Of a stretch of DNA of 51,963 bases, positions 1 to 7,577 are shown one piece after another. The position numbers and the translations under genes were made by a program. Under the pieces are notes generated by a model that saw nothing but the letters and a program-made list of their open reading frames with translations, was not told the DNA's origin and did not search any database. The DNA comes from DASTQL01 sp035761805 (GTDB lineage: Bacteria; Actinomycetota; Actinomycetes; Jiangellales; Jiangellaceae), in contig DASTQL010000236.1 of the NCBI GenBank assembly GCA_035761805.1, positions 1 through 51,963 on the forward strand, in the 5' to 3' direction. Position 1 is the first letter of the stretch; each line of letters opens with the position of its first letter.

Positions 1-133
1 GCTCCGGGTCGTGCTCCGCGGCCGGGTGGTCCGCTGAGTTGCGGGCCTGTCGGGCCGGCTCGTCGAGCCGGTTGCGCTGATCGGCGAGCCGCTCCCGTCC
101 CGAGTCCCGGGATCCGAGCAGCACGGTGATCAT
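1..133 (-). CDS. possible partial ORF at left edge, unknown
   Basis: An ATG at 133 on the minus strand opens a frame that has no stop before the window edge (44 codons). It begins MITVLLGSRDSGRERLADQ and is hydrophilic and rich in Arg, Asp and Glu. I recognise no family. Chance open frames are common at this GC content, and no clear ribosome binding site precedes the ATG, so this may not be a gene. The start codon lies inside one of three GTGATCAT-type motifs. Confidence 0.2.
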   Translation of the reverse strand, partial: MITVLLGSRDSGRERLADQRNRLDEPARQARNSADHPAAEHDPE

Positions 134-164
134 GCTACAGATGATCACGCGGGCAGGTGATCAT
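126..164. promoter_or_regulatory. three GTGATCAT/ATGATCAC motifs
   Basis: GTGATCAT occurs at 126-133, its reverse complement ATGATCAC at 141-148, and GTGATCAT again at 157-164. The centres are 15 and 16 bp apart. The array sits upstream of rpsP and at the start of a possible leftward ORF. It could be an operator array or part of a dispersed intergenic repeat. No regulator can be named from the sequence. Confidence 0.4.
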
Positions 165-268
165 GAAGCCGATGGCAGCAGCAGCCGGGAGTGGCGGGCA
201 CGGCGCATGATCGGTGTGCTGCGGCCGCCCCGCCCGGCCGCAGGTGGAGAGCATGGTCGCGGCTCTGG

Positions 269-274
269 CACAAT
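269..274 (+). promoter_or_regulatory. candidate -10 of the rpsP operon
   Basis: CACAAT preceded by TGG gives an extended -10-like TGGCACAAT. There is no good -35 hexamer. Transcription from here would leave a leader of roughly 120 nt before the rpsP GTG at 403. Beyond this and the GATC motifs, I see nothing else in 134-402. Confidence 0.3.
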
Positions 275-402
275 GGATCGCTGAACCGACGCCCGTGCGG
301 ACCCTCTCACCCGCGGTCGTCGCGTCCACCGAGACGCTGAGCCCGGTCCCCACCCGGTGCGCGGCCGATCACCCTGTCGAGACCTCAGGAGAACCACGCA
401 CC

Positions 403-1020
403 GTGGCGGTCAAGATCAAGTTGAAGCGGATGGGAAAGATCCGCGCCCCGCAGTACCGCATCGTCGTCGCCGACTCCCGAACCAAGCGGGACGGCCGCGC
501 GATCGAGGAGATCGGCAAGTACCACCCGAAGGAGGACCCCAGCCTCATCGAGGTCCGGTCCGAGCGGGTGCAGTACTGGCTGGGCGTCGGCGCGCAGCCG
601 ACCGAGCCGGTCCTGGCGCTGCTCAAGGTCACCGGTGACTGGCAGAAGTTCCGGGGTGAGCCCGGCGCCGAGGGCACGCTGCGGACCAAGGCACAGCGCA
701 CCGACCGGCGTGCCGCGTTCGACGCAGCGCTGGCGGAGGCGCACGGCGAGCCGCGTGCCGCGGCCACGACACCGCGTAAGCGGGCGGCCAAGAAGGCCGA
801 ACCTGCGGCGGCGGCCGAGACCGCCGCCCCGGCCGAGACCGCCGCCCCGGCCGAGGTCGCCGCACCAGCCGAAGCCGCCGGAGCTGCCGAGGCGGCCGGA
901 GCTGCCGAGGCGACCGAGGGGGCCACGGCACCCGAGGCGGCCGAGGCCCCGCAGGAGCCCGCCGCCGAGGCTCCAGCCGAGCCCGCCGGTGAGGCGCCAG
1001 CCGAGCGGCCCGAGGCCTGA
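403..1020 (+). CDS. rpsP: 30S ribosomal protein S16, with long Ala/Glu/Pro tail
   Basis: S16 is a small-subunit assembly protein that binds 16S rRNA. The product starts AVKIKLKRMGKIRAPQYRIV and continues through KRDGRAIEEIGKYHPKEDP, both typical of S16. The GTG at 403 was chosen because AGGAGAA lies at 387-393 and the family N-terminus begins there; an upstream in-frame extension to 214 lacks family support. The protein is 205 aa, against 80-90 aa for short bacterial S16. The core ends near residue 85. The remainder is a basic patch (PRKRAAKKAEP) followed by about 70 residues of Ala, Glu and Pro, partly encoded by an 18-nt tandem repeat. Extended S16 tails are known in actinobacteria. It heads the rpsP-khpA-rimM-trmD-rplS run. 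Confidence 0.96.
   Translation: MAVKIKLKRMGKIRAPQYRIVVADSRTKRDGRAIEEIGKYHPKEDPSLIEVRSERVQYWLGVGAQPTEPVLALLKVTGDWQKFRGEPGAEGTLRTKAQRTDRRAAFDAALAEAHGEPRAAATTPRKRAAKKAEPAAAAETAAPAETAAPAEVAAPAEAAGAAEAAGAAEATEGATAPEAAEAPQEPAAEAPAEPAGEAPAERPEA
814..921 (+). repeat. 18-nt tandem repeat, six copies, inside rpsP
   Basis: Six 18-nt units lie head to tail. Units 1 and 2 (814-831 and 832-849) are identical, GCCGAGACCGCCGCCCCG, and the later units are degenerate. They encode a six-residue Ala/Glu/Pro-rich unit in the disordered tail of S16. The period is a multiple of three, so changes in copy number would stay in frame. Confidence 0.85.
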
Positions 1021-1025
1021 CGGCA

Positions 1026-1265
1026 GTGCTGTCGGAGGCGCTCGACCACCTCGTGCAGGGCATCGTCACGCACCCCGACGAGGTCCGCGTCCGGTCCCGG
1101 CAGCTGCGCCGTGGTCTCCTGCTCGAGGTCCGGGTCCACCCCGACGACCTGGGCAAGGTGATCGGGCGCGGCGGCCGGACGGCCACCGCGCTGCGCACCG
1201 TCGTCGGGGCACTGCCCGGCGGGCGGGGGGCCCGCGTCGACTTCCTCGACATCCACGGTCGCTGA
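1026..1265 (+). CDS. khpA: KH-domain RNA-binding protein (KhpA type)
   Basis: This 79-aa protein is a single KH domain. It carries the signature VIGRGGRTA, with the GxxG loop at residues 47-50, which contacts single-stranded RNA. In Gram-positive bacteria KhpA is a small RNA-binding partner of KhpB/Jag, linked to cell-size control and RNA metabolism; that role is family knowledge. The GTG at 1026 is five nt after the rpsP stop, so it is probably translated with rpsP. Its position between rpsP and rimM is the usual one in actinobacteria and firmicutes. Length and motif are normal. Confidence 0.92.
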   Translation: MLSEALDHLVQGIVTHPDEVRVRSRQLRRGLLLEVRVHPDDLGKVIGRGGRTATALRTVVGALPGGRGARVDFLDIHGR

Positions 1266-1356
1266 GGCAGGACCGACGACGGGCCGCCTGCCGGCCGGTG
1301 TGCGGCCCGTGCCCGCGATCAGCGACCCGCCACCAAGCCACGACCCGGGAGGTTCG

Positions 1357-1890
1357 TTGCTCGTCACGGTCGGTCGCGTCGGCCGCGCGAACGGGCTGCG
1401 TGGTGAGGTCGTGGTCGAGGTGCGCACCGACGACCCCGACCGCCGCTTCGCCGTCGGGGCGGTGCTGGTGACCGAACCCGAGACGGTGGGCCCGCTGACG
1501 GTGGCCGGCGTCCGCCGCCAGTCAGGGCGGCTGATCGTCCGCTTCACGGGGGTCCGGGGACGCGCCGAGGCCGAGGCCCTGCGCGGGACCCGGCTCCAGG
1601 CCGAGGTCGCCGAGGGGGAGCGGCCGGGTGGGCCCGAGGACTACTACGACCACCAGCTCGTCGGCCTCACCGCCGCCACGGTGGACGGACGGGACCTGGG
1701 CCGGGTCACCGACGTCGTCCACCTCCCCGGGCAGGAGCTGCTGGCCCTGGAGCTCCCGGACGGCCGCGAGGTCCTCGTCCCCTTCGTCGCCGCCCTCGTG
1801 CCCGAGGTGGACCTCGCCGGGGGACGGCTGCTCGTCAGCCCGCCGCGCGGGTTGCTCGGCCCCGAGGAACCGGGGGGCGACGGTTCGTGA
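1357..1890 (+). CDS. rimM: 16S rRNA processing protein RimM
   Basis: RimM binds S19 and helps mature the 30S head. The product begins LVTVGRVGRANGLRGEV, the standard RimM start, and has a C-terminal PRC-barrel (about residues 95-165, YYDHQLVGL through LVPFVAALVPEVDL). I chose the TTG at 1357 because GGGAGG lies at 1347-1352 and the family N-terminus starts there. A GTG at 1300 would add 19 residues of unlikely, Pro-rich sequence. The length is 177 aa, normal for the family. The last codons overlap the trmD start (GTGA), so the two genes are translationally coupled. Confidence 0.94.
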   Translation: MLVTVGRVGRANGLRGEVVVEVRTDDPDRRFAVGAVLVTEPETVGPLTVAGVRRQSGRLIVRFTGVRGRAEAEALRGTRLQAEVAEGERPGGPEDYYDHQLVGLTAATVDGRDLGRVTDVVHLPGQELLALELPDGREVLVPFVAALVPEVDLAGGRLLVSPPRGLLGPEEPGGDGS

Positions 1891-2702
1891 GGGTCGACGT
1901 CGTCACGATCTTCCCCGACTACCTGGCGCCGCTGTCCCTGTCGCTGGTCGGCCGGGCCCGCGACGCCGGGTTGCTCGACCTGCGCGTCCACGACCTGCGC
2001 GACTGGACCTCTGACCGCCACCGGACGGTCGACGACACCCAGTACGGCGGCGGTGCCGGCATGGTCATGCGGCCGGACGTGTGGGGCCGCGCGCTCGACG
2101 CGGTACGTAGCGGCGGGGAGCCGAGCACCGAGCCCGCCCTGGTCGTGCCGACGCCCTCGGGCCGCCGGCTCGACCAGGCCTATGCCCACGAACTCGCCGC
2201 CCTGCCCTGGCTGGTCGTGGCCTGCGGGCGCTACGAGGGCATCGACGCGCGCGTCGTCGAGGACGTCGCCCGGCGCTGGCGGGTGGACGAGATCTCGCTC
2301 GGCGACTACGTGCTCGGGGGCGGGGAGGCCGCCGCGCTGGTGCTGGTGGAGGCGGTCGCCCGCCTCCTGCCCGGCGTGGTCGGCAACCCCGGGTCGCTCG
2401 TCGAGGAGTCGCACTCGGTGGCCCCGGGCGGCGGCTTGCTGGAGTACCCCGTGTACACCAAGCCCGCCAGCTGGCGCGGCCTCGACGTTCCCGAGGTGCT
2501 CACCTCCGGCCACCACGCGCGGGTGGCGCGCTGGCGGAGGGACGAGGCGCTGCGGCGGACCGCGGCCCGGCGCCCCGACCTCATCGCGAGGCTGGACCCG
2601 GACGAGCTGGATGCCCGCGACCGGGAGGTCCTCGCCGGCCTGGGCCTGGTCGCCGGTCCCGACGGCCGGTTTCGCCCGGGCGGCACCGCTGTGGCAGACT
2701 GA
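1887..2702 (+). CDS. trmD: tRNA (guanine37-N1)-methyltransferase
   Basis: TrmD methylates G37 of tRNAs using S-adenosylmethionine and prevents +1 frameshifting. The 271-aa product starts MRVDVVTIFPDYLAPL and carries the family blocks DDTQYGGGAGMVMRPDV, CGRYEGIDARV and the trefoil-knot segment ISLGDYVLGGGEAAALV. The C-terminal helical domain is complete. The GTG overlaps the rimM stop by four bases. The gene is part of the rpsP-rplS ribosome and tRNA maturation run. Nothing in it is unusual. Confidence 0.97.
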   Translation: MRVDVVTIFPDYLAPLSLSLVGRARDAGLLDLRVHDLRDWTSDRHRTVDDTQYGGGAGMVMRPDVWGRALDAVRSGGEPSTEPALVVPTPSGRRLDQAYAHELAALPWLVVACGRYEGIDARVVEDVARRWRVDEISLGDYVLGGGEAAALVLVEAVARLLPGVVGNPGSLVEESHSVAPGGGLLEYPVYTKPASWRGLDVPEVLTSGHHARVARWRRDEALRRTAARRPDLIARLDPDELDARDREVLAGLGLVAGPDGRFRPGGTAVAD

Positions 2703-2827
2703 TCCGCTGTGCCCGGCTCGTGGGCGCCCTGCCACAGGGGAGCGTCGAGCCTGGTCCCGGGCCACCATCCTCGTACCACCTGACTGCCGCCGGTGACCTG
2801 TGGCGCCGGCGAGGGAGCGACCCGACG

Positions 2828-3178
2828 ATGCACACCCTCGACGTCCTCGACGCCAGGAGCCTCCGCACCGACCACCCTGACTTCCGCGCCGGTGACACCG
2901 TCAAGGTCCACGTGCGCGTGATCGAGGGCACCCGGTCGCGCGTCCAGGTCTTCCAGGGCGTGGTCATCCGCCGTCAGGGTGCCGGTGTGCGGGAGACCTT
3001 CACGGTGCGCAAGATCAGCTTCGGGGTCGGCGTCGAGCGCACCTTCCCGGTGCACACCCCCATCATCGAGAAGATCGAGCGGGTCACTCGCGGCGATGTC
3101 CGCCGGGCCAAGCTCTACTACCTGCGCAGCCTGCGGGGCAAGGCCGCCAAGATCCGCGAGAAGCGCGAGACCTCCTGA
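2828..3178 (+). CDS. rplS: 50S ribosomal protein L19
   Basis: L19 sits at the 30S-50S interface of the ribosome. The 116-aa product contains the family core FRAGDTVKVHVRVIEGTRSR, VFQGVVIRRQG and PVHTPIIEKIERVTRGDVRRAKLYYLR. The ATG at 2828 has GAGGGAG at 2811-2817 as its ribosome binding site. An in-frame GTG at 2720 is rejected because it would add 36 non-family residues. The 125-nt gap after trmD is the longest in this run and could hold a leader or promoter, but no specific element is recognisable. Confidence 0.97.
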   Translation: MHTLDVLDARSLRTDHPDFRAGDTVKVHVRVIEGTRSRVQVFQGVVIRRQGAGVRETFTVRKISFGVGVERTFPVHTPIIEKIERVTRGDVRRAKLYYLRSLRGKAAKIREKRETS

Positions 3179-3259
3179 CCCGGTCCTGATCCCCCCGGAC
3201 CGGGGCCCCGGTCCGCGGTCCCTCCCGGCCTCCGCGGCGTGTGCGCGGCCCCGGCAGGG

Positions 3260-3265
3260 TAGCGT
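3260..3265 (+). promoter_or_regulatory. candidate -10 for lepB
   Basis: TAGCGT in the context CAGGGTAGCGTC fits the actinobacterial TANNNT -10 pattern. It lies 76 nt before the lepB start codon. There is no convincing -35. Confidence 0.3.
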
Positions 3266-3341
3266 CGCCAGCGGCACCGTGCGACGGACGGACGACGGGC
3301 CGCCCGATCCGACGGCACCTGGGGAGCGACGAGGAGTGCAC

Positions 3342-4070
3342 GTGGCCGACGACACCGCGGACGGCGAACGCGCCACGGGGGAGGTGCCGCCCGCGGACGA
3401 GCACCCCGAGCACGGTGGCGGCTTCCTCGCCGTGGTGCGGGAGACGGTCATCGTCGTCGCGCTCTCCCTGCTGATCGCCACACTGGTGCGGATCTTCCTC
3501 GTCCAGGCCTTCCTCATCCCCAGCCAGTCGATGGAGCAGACCCTGCTCGTCGGCGACCGGGTGCTGGTGTCCAAGCTGACGACCCGGTTCGATGAGGTCG
3601 AGCGTGGTGACGTGGTCGTCTTCGAGGACCCGAACGGCTGGCTGGGCCCGCTGGTCCAGGCCCCGGCGCCGACCGGCCTCGCGGGCTGGCTGCGCGAGGG
3701 CCTGGTGTTCGTGGGCGTCCTGCCCGACGACGCCGAGGGACACCTGATCAAGCGCGTGGTGGCCGTCGGCGGTGACACCGTGGCCTGCTGCGACGACCAG
3801 GGCCGCCTCACCGTCAACGGGGTCGCCGTCGAAGAGGACGAGTACCTCTACCCTGGCGACGTGCCGTCGACGACCGACTTCGAGGAGGTCGTCCCTTCCG
3901 AGGCCGTGTACGTCATGGGCGACCACCGCTCCAACTCGGGCGACTCGCGCGTGCACGGCGTGGTCCCCGAGGACAAGATCACCGGCCGGGCGTTCGCGGT
4001 CGTCTGGCCCGTGTCCCGCTGGCAACGCGTCGACCGTCCCGACGCCTTCGAGGCCGTCCCCGAGCCCTGA
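3342..4070 (+). CDS. lepB: signal peptidase I
   Basis: This is an S26 membrane protease that removes signal peptides from secreted proteins at the outer face of the membrane. It has a hydrophilic N-terminus, one membrane helix (about residues 30-50, ETVIVVALSLLIATLVRIFL), then IPSQSMEQTL with catalytic Ser63, HLIKRVVAVGGD with the general-base Lys137, and the conserved MGDHRSNSGDSR block near the end. The GTG at 3342 is preferred over the one at 3336 because GAGGAG at 3331-3336 gives a proper spacing. The length is 242 aa. It follows rplS and precedes rnhB, the usual actinobacterial order. A 25-35 residue insertion with GWLGPLVQAPAPTG lies between the Ser and Lys motifs, as in other actinobacterial LepB proteins. 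Confidence 0.95.
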   Translation: MADDTADGERATGEVPPADEHPEHGGGFLAVVRETVIVVALSLLIATLVRIFLVQAFLIPSQSMEQTLLVGDRVLVSKLTTRFDEVERGDVVVFEDPNGWLGPLVQAPAPTGLAGWLREGLVFVGVLPDDAEGHLIKRVVAVGGDTVACCDDQGRLTVNGVAVEEDEYLYPGDVPSTTDFEEVVPSEAVYVMGDHRSNSGDSRVHGVVPEDKITGRAFAVVWPVSRWQRVDRPDAFEAVPEP

Positions 4071-4078
4071 GTCCTGCC

Positions 4079-4789
4079 GTGCCGCCGCTGCCCCGCCCCT
4101 CCGCCGTACGCCGGGACGCCGGCCTGTACGGCTACGAGCGTGCCCTCGCGCGCAGCGGCCTGGCCCCGGTAGCCGGTGCCGACGAGGCCGGCCGCGGGGC
4201 TTGCGCGGGCCCGCTGGTGGTGGCGGCGGCGGTCCTCGCCCCCGGCCGGACCGGCCAGGTGCCGGACCTGGCCGACTCGAAGCTGCTGACCCCTGCCGTA
4301 CGTGAGCGGGTCCACGACGAGGTGCTGCGCCGGGCCATGTGCTGGACGGTCGTCGTCGTCCCCGCCGCCGAGGTGGACCGCATCGGCCTGCACGTGGCGA
4401 ACGTCGAGGGGATGCGCCGCGCTCTGGCCCGGTTGTCCGTACCCCCCGCGTACGTGCTCACCGACGGTTTCCCCGTGGCCGGGCTGGGCGTGCCGGGACT
4501 GGGGGTCTGGAAGGGGGACCGGGTCGCGGCGTGCATCGCCGCCGCCTCCGTCCTGGCCAAGGTGACCCGCGACCGGATCATGGAGGATCTCGACCGGCGC
4601 TGGCCCGGCTACGAGTTCGCCGCCCACAAGGGCTACGTGACCACCGAGCACCAGGAGGCGCTGGCCCGGCAGGGCCCGTGCCCCGAGCACCGCCGGTCGT
4701 ACGTGAACGTCCGTCGGGCGATGGGGACGGTGGTCGACGGCCGGGAGGACGAGACTGGGGAGGTCCCCCCTCTCGGGGAGACGGGATGA
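4079..4789 (+). CDS. rnhB: ribonuclease HII
   Basis: RNase HII cuts RNA in RNA/DNA hybrids, including single misincorporated ribonucleotides. The signature VAGADEAGRGACAGPLV gives the first two acidic active-site residues (DEAGRG). Further acidic positions occur in LADSKLL, YVLTDGFPV and RDRIMEDLDRRWPGY. The GTG at 4079 follows the lepB stop by eight nt. The length of 236 aa is normal, with a short non-conserved acidic tail (DGREDETGEVPPL). It is probably co-transcribed with lepB and the DUF2469 gene. Confidence 0.95.
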   Translation: MPPLPRPSAVRRDAGLYGYERALARSGLAPVAGADEAGRGACAGPLVVAAAVLAPGRTGQVPDLADSKLLTPAVRERVHDEVLRRAMCWTVVVVPAAEVDRIGLHVANVEGMRRALARLSVPPAYVLTDGFPVAGLGVPGLGVWKGDRVAACIAAASVLAKVTRDRIMEDLDRRWPGYEFAAHKGYVTTEHQEALARQGPCPEHRRSYVNVRRAMGTVVDGREDETGEVPPLGETG

Positions 4790-4805
4790 GCGGAGACTGG
4801 GAGCC

Positions 4806-5132
4806 ATGAGCACCGAGGACCTGGAGAAGTACGAGACCGAGATGGAGCTGTCGCTGTACAAGGAGTACCGCGACGTCGTCGGGCTGTTCTCGTACGTGGT
4901 CGAGACCGACCGGCGCTTCTACCTCACCAACAACGTCGACCTCCAGGTGCGCAGCGAGGGCGGGGAGGTCTACTTCGAGGTGACGATGAGCGACGCCTGG
5001 GTGTGGGACATGTACCGTCCCGCCAGGTTCGTGAAGAACGTCAAGGTCGTCACCTTCAAGGACGTCAACGTCGAGGAGCTGTCCAAGAGCGACCTGCAGA
5101 TCCCGAAGTCCCCCGGGTTCGACGAGGGTTGA
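4806..5132 (+). CDS. DUF2469 domain protein
   Basis: This small (108 aa) acidic protein belongs to the conserved actinobacterial DUF2469 family: MSTEDLEKYETEMELSLYKE, DVVGLFSYVVETDRRFYL and WVWDMYRPARFVKNVKVVTF. It is almost always found after rnhB in actinobacteria, which is the case here (16-nt gap). Its biochemical function is unknown. There is no signal peptide or membrane segment, so it is probably cytoplasmic. The ATG at 4806 starts at the family N-terminus. Confidence 0.93.
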   Translation: MSTEDLEKYETEMELSLYKEYRDVVGLFSYVVETDRRFYLTNNVDLQVRSEGGEVYFEVTMSDAWVWDMYRPARFVKNVKVVTFKDVNVEELSKSDLQIPKSPGFDEG

Positions 5133-5162
5133 CGCGGCCTGCAAGTCCGCCCCAAGGGCGCT

Positions 5163-5178
5163 GCAAGTGGGTGCGAGC
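5163..5178 (+). repeat. intergenic copy of the GCAAGTGGGTGC motif
   Basis: GCAAGTGGGTGC (5163-5174) followed by GAGC is repeated exactly at 19449-19460, where it is followed by CGAGC. A partial copy, CTGCAAGT, lies just upstream at 5140-5147. The element is in the 92-bp gap between the DUF2469 gene and the MMPL gene. It looks like part of a dispersed intergenic repeat rather than coding DNA. Confidence 0.5.
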
Positions 5179-5224
5179 ACGGTGGGCACGACCACCCGGA
5201 CCACCTCACTGCCAGGAGCCCACC

Positions 5225-7444
5225 GTGAACCGCCTGCTGTATCGCGTCGGCGCCGCCTCCGCTGCGCGCCCGTGGCGCACCGTCGCCGCCTGGTTGGCCG
5301 TCCTCGTCGCCGCCGTGGCGGTGTCGGCCGTCTTCGGCGGCCAGCCGTCCGACGACTACGAGGTGCCCGGGACCGCGTCCCAGAGGGGCAGCGACCTGCT
5401 GCTCGAGCGCTTCCCCGAGATGTCCGGCGCGGACGCCCGGGTCGTGTTCCACGACGAGGGCGGGGCCGCGCTCGACCCCGTCCTGCTCGCCGACGTGGCG
5501 GAGAAGCTCGCCGACCTGCCGTCGGTCTCGCTCGTGTCCCCGCCGCGCCTGTCCGAGGACGGTGACACCGCCCTCGTCTCCGTCCGGTACGACGTCCCCG
5601 TCACCGACTTCGAGGGCACCGAGGGCGTGGACGCGCTTCGTGAGGCCACGGCGCCGGCCACCGAGGCCGGCCTGGCCGTCGCGTTCGGCGGTCAGGTCCC
5701 GGAGAACGTGATGGAGATGGACGGCACGGCCGAGCTCATCGGCATCGTCGTCGCGCTCGGCGTACTCGTGCTGGCCTTCGGCTCGGTCGTCGCAGCCGGG
5801 CTGCCCCTGGCCATCGCCTTCGTCGGCCTGGGCATCGGCACCGCCGGGATCGCCCTGCTGGCCGCCGTCTACGACGTGAGCACGACCGCCCCCACCGTCG
5901 CCACGATGGTCGGCCTGGGAGTCGGCATCGACTACGCGCTGCTGCTCGTGACCCGCCACGTGGAAGGGCTGCGCCAGGGACTCCCCGTACGGGAGGCGGC
6001 CGCCCGTGCGACGGCGTCGGCGGGGCAGTCGGTGGTCTTCGCCGGCGCGACGGTCCTGCTCTCACTCATGGGACTGCAGTTCGCCGGCCTGCCGGTCTAC
6101 GAGTCCTTCGGCTACGCCACCGGCATCGTCGTGGCCACGGTCGTGGTCACGTCGGTCACGCTCGTCCCAGCCCTGTGCGCCATCGCCGGCCACCGACTGC
6201 TCGGGCGTCGTGGCCGCCGCGCCGTCCGTCCCGAGCGGACCTCGTGGACCGCAGCCTGGGCCGCGCGGGTGGGGCGGCGGCCGCTGCCGTGGGCCCTGGC
6301 CGCTCTCGCCGTGCTGCTGGCCTTCGCCGCCCCCGTCCTGGACATGCGGACCTGGCCGTCCTCGGCCGGGAGCCAGCCGGAGGAGTCGACCGTCCGTCAG
6401 GCGTACGACATCACGCAGGCCGAGTTCGGTCCCGGTGCCAACGGCCCGCTCTTGGTGGCGGTCGACCTGGAGCGCACCGGTGTCGACGCCCTGCCGGCGA
6501 TCTCCGCGGACCTTGTCGCCCACCCGGGTGTCGGCCTCGTCTCGCCGCCGATGGTCTCCGACGACGGTACGGCTGCCGTGATCACTGCAGAGCCGACGAC
6601 CGGCCCGTCCGACGACCGGTCGGCCGACCTGGTGGACGCGTTGCGGGCGGACGTGCTTCCTGACGGGGCTGAGATCACCGGTCTGACGGCCGTCTTCTCC
6701 GACATCTCGGACCTCCTCGCCGAGCGGCTCTGGCTGGTCCTGGGCATCGTCGTGGCGGCGTCGGTGTTGCTGCTCACCGTGGTCTTCCGCTCACCCGTGG
6801 TGGCCCTGAAGGCCGCGATCATGAACCTGCTGTCGATCGCCGCCGCGTACGGGGTGGTCACCGCGGTCTTCCAGTGGGGGTGGGGCGCCGAGCAGCTGGG
6901 CCTGCCACACGCGGTCCCCGTGTCGAGCTGGCTGCCGATCCTCATGTTCACGGTGCTGTTCGGGCTGTCGATGGACTACGAGGTCTTCCTGCTCTCGCGG
7001 ATCCGCGAGGAGTGGCTGGCCTCGGGCGACAGCCGGGAGAGCGTCGTGCGGGGGCTGGCCGCCACCGGCCGGGTCATCACCTGCGCCGCGTTGATCATGG
7101 TGGCGGTGTTCTCCGGCTTCGCGCTCGACAGCGACGTCACCGTCAAGATGATGGGCGTCGGCATGGCCACGGCCGTCGCGATCGACGCCACGCTCGTCCG
7201 GATGGTGCTCGTGCCGGCGACGATGGCGCTGCTGGGCCGTGCCAACTGGTGGCTGCCGGGCTGGTTGGACCGCGTCCTGCCCCACGTCGACGTTCACGAT
7301 GGCGCTCCGGTGGCGGCCGGTGGGCCCGCGTCGGTCGTCCGGCCGGCGACGGTCAGCCCGGCCGCTCCCGACGCCGCTCCGGTGGCGACCGCATCGGCCA
7401 CCGACGGTGACGACGAGCGCGAGATGCAGCCCGCGCTGAGCTGA
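5225..7444 (+). CDS. MMPL-family (RND-type) transporter
   Basis: This 739-aa inner-membrane protein consists of two similar halves. Each half has an N-terminal helix, an extracytoplasmic loop of about 150 residues, and a bundle of five to six helices. The MMPL/RND proton-relay motif GxxxDY is visible in both halves: VGLGVGIDYALLL and LFGLSMDYEVFLLS. Members export lipids, drugs or other hydrophobic compounds using the proton gradient; the substrate here is unknown. The GTG at 5225 has AGGAG at 5214-5218 and starts MNRLLYRVGAASAARPW. The C-terminus (about 60 residues) is Ala/Pro-rich and probably disordered. The gene sits between the DUF2469 gene and yraN, and no adjacent regulator or partner is visible. 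Confidence 0.93.
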   Translation: MNRLLYRVGAASAARPWRTVAAWLAVLVAAVAVSAVFGGQPSDDYEVPGTASQRGSDLLLERFPEMSGADARVVFHDEGGAALDPVLLADVAEKLADLPSVSLVSPPRLSEDGDTALVSVRYDVPVTDFEGTEGVDALREATAPATEAGLAVAFGGQVPENVMEMDGTAELIGIVVALGVLVLAFGSVVAAGLPLAIAFVGLGIGTAGIALLAAVYDVSTTAPTVATMVGLGVGIDYALLLVTRHVEGLRQGLPVREAAARATASAGQSVVFAGATVLLSLMGLQFAGLPVYESFGYATGIVVATVVVTSVTLVPALCAIAGHRLLGRRGRRAVRPERTSWTAAWAARVGRRPLPWALAALAVLLAFAAPVLDMRTWPSSAGSQPEESTVRQAYDITQAEFGPGANGPLLVAVDLERTGVDALPAISADLVAHPGVGLVSPPMVSDDGTAAVITAEPTTGPSDDRSADLVDALRADVLPDGAEITGLTAVFSDISDLLAERLWLVLGIVVAASVLLLTVVFRSPVVALKAAIMNLLSIAAAYGVVTAVFQWGWGAEQLGLPHAVPVSSWLPILMFTVLFGLSMDYEVFLLSRIREEWLASGDSRESVVRGLAATGRVITCAALIMVAVFSGFALDSDVTVKMMGVGMATAVAIDATLVRMVLVPATMALLGRANWWLPGWLDRVLPHVDVHDGAPVAAGGPASVVRPATVSPAAPDAAPVATASATDGDDEREMQPALS

Positions 7445-7495
7445 GTCCTGTCGTCCACCGGGCCGCCCGCAGGGTCGTCCACAAGGAGGGCCGAG

Positions 7496-7527
7496 GGCCC
7501 CGCCGTCCACAGCCGGGCGGCGGGGCC
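7496..7527 (+). terminator. GC-rich hairpin after the MMPL gene
   Basis: GGCCCCGCCG at 7496-7505 pairs perfectly with CGGCGGGGCC at 7518-7527 across a 12-nt loop. It lies 50 nt after the transporter stop and 50 nt before yraN. No U tract follows, so it is a candidate intercistronic terminator or stability hairpin, not a classic intrinsic terminator. Confidence 0.4.
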
Positions 7528-7577
7528 TGTCGGCCCGCTCGGTGCTCGACGACGCTCCAGCCGGGAGGTGGTGTCGG

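Noticed and set aside
369..1547. Long minus-strand ORF across rpsP, khpA and rimM
   Set aside because: It is an antisense shadow of clear genes; its translation is low-complexity Ala/Ser/Arg/Pro with no motif. The same holds for most long opposite-strand frames in the window, such as 7628-9694 and 36642-38711.
2703..2827. Possible L19 autoregulatory leader before rplS
   Set aside because: The gap is long enough, but no conserved leader structure can be recognised by eye; a covariance-model search would be needed.
7452..7514. Repeated CGTCCAC, resembling DnaA boxes (TTGTCCACA)
   Set aside because: Only partial matches, no AT-rich region, and no dnaA, dnaN or parAB nearby. Similar TGTGGAC words at about 12633 are also isolated.
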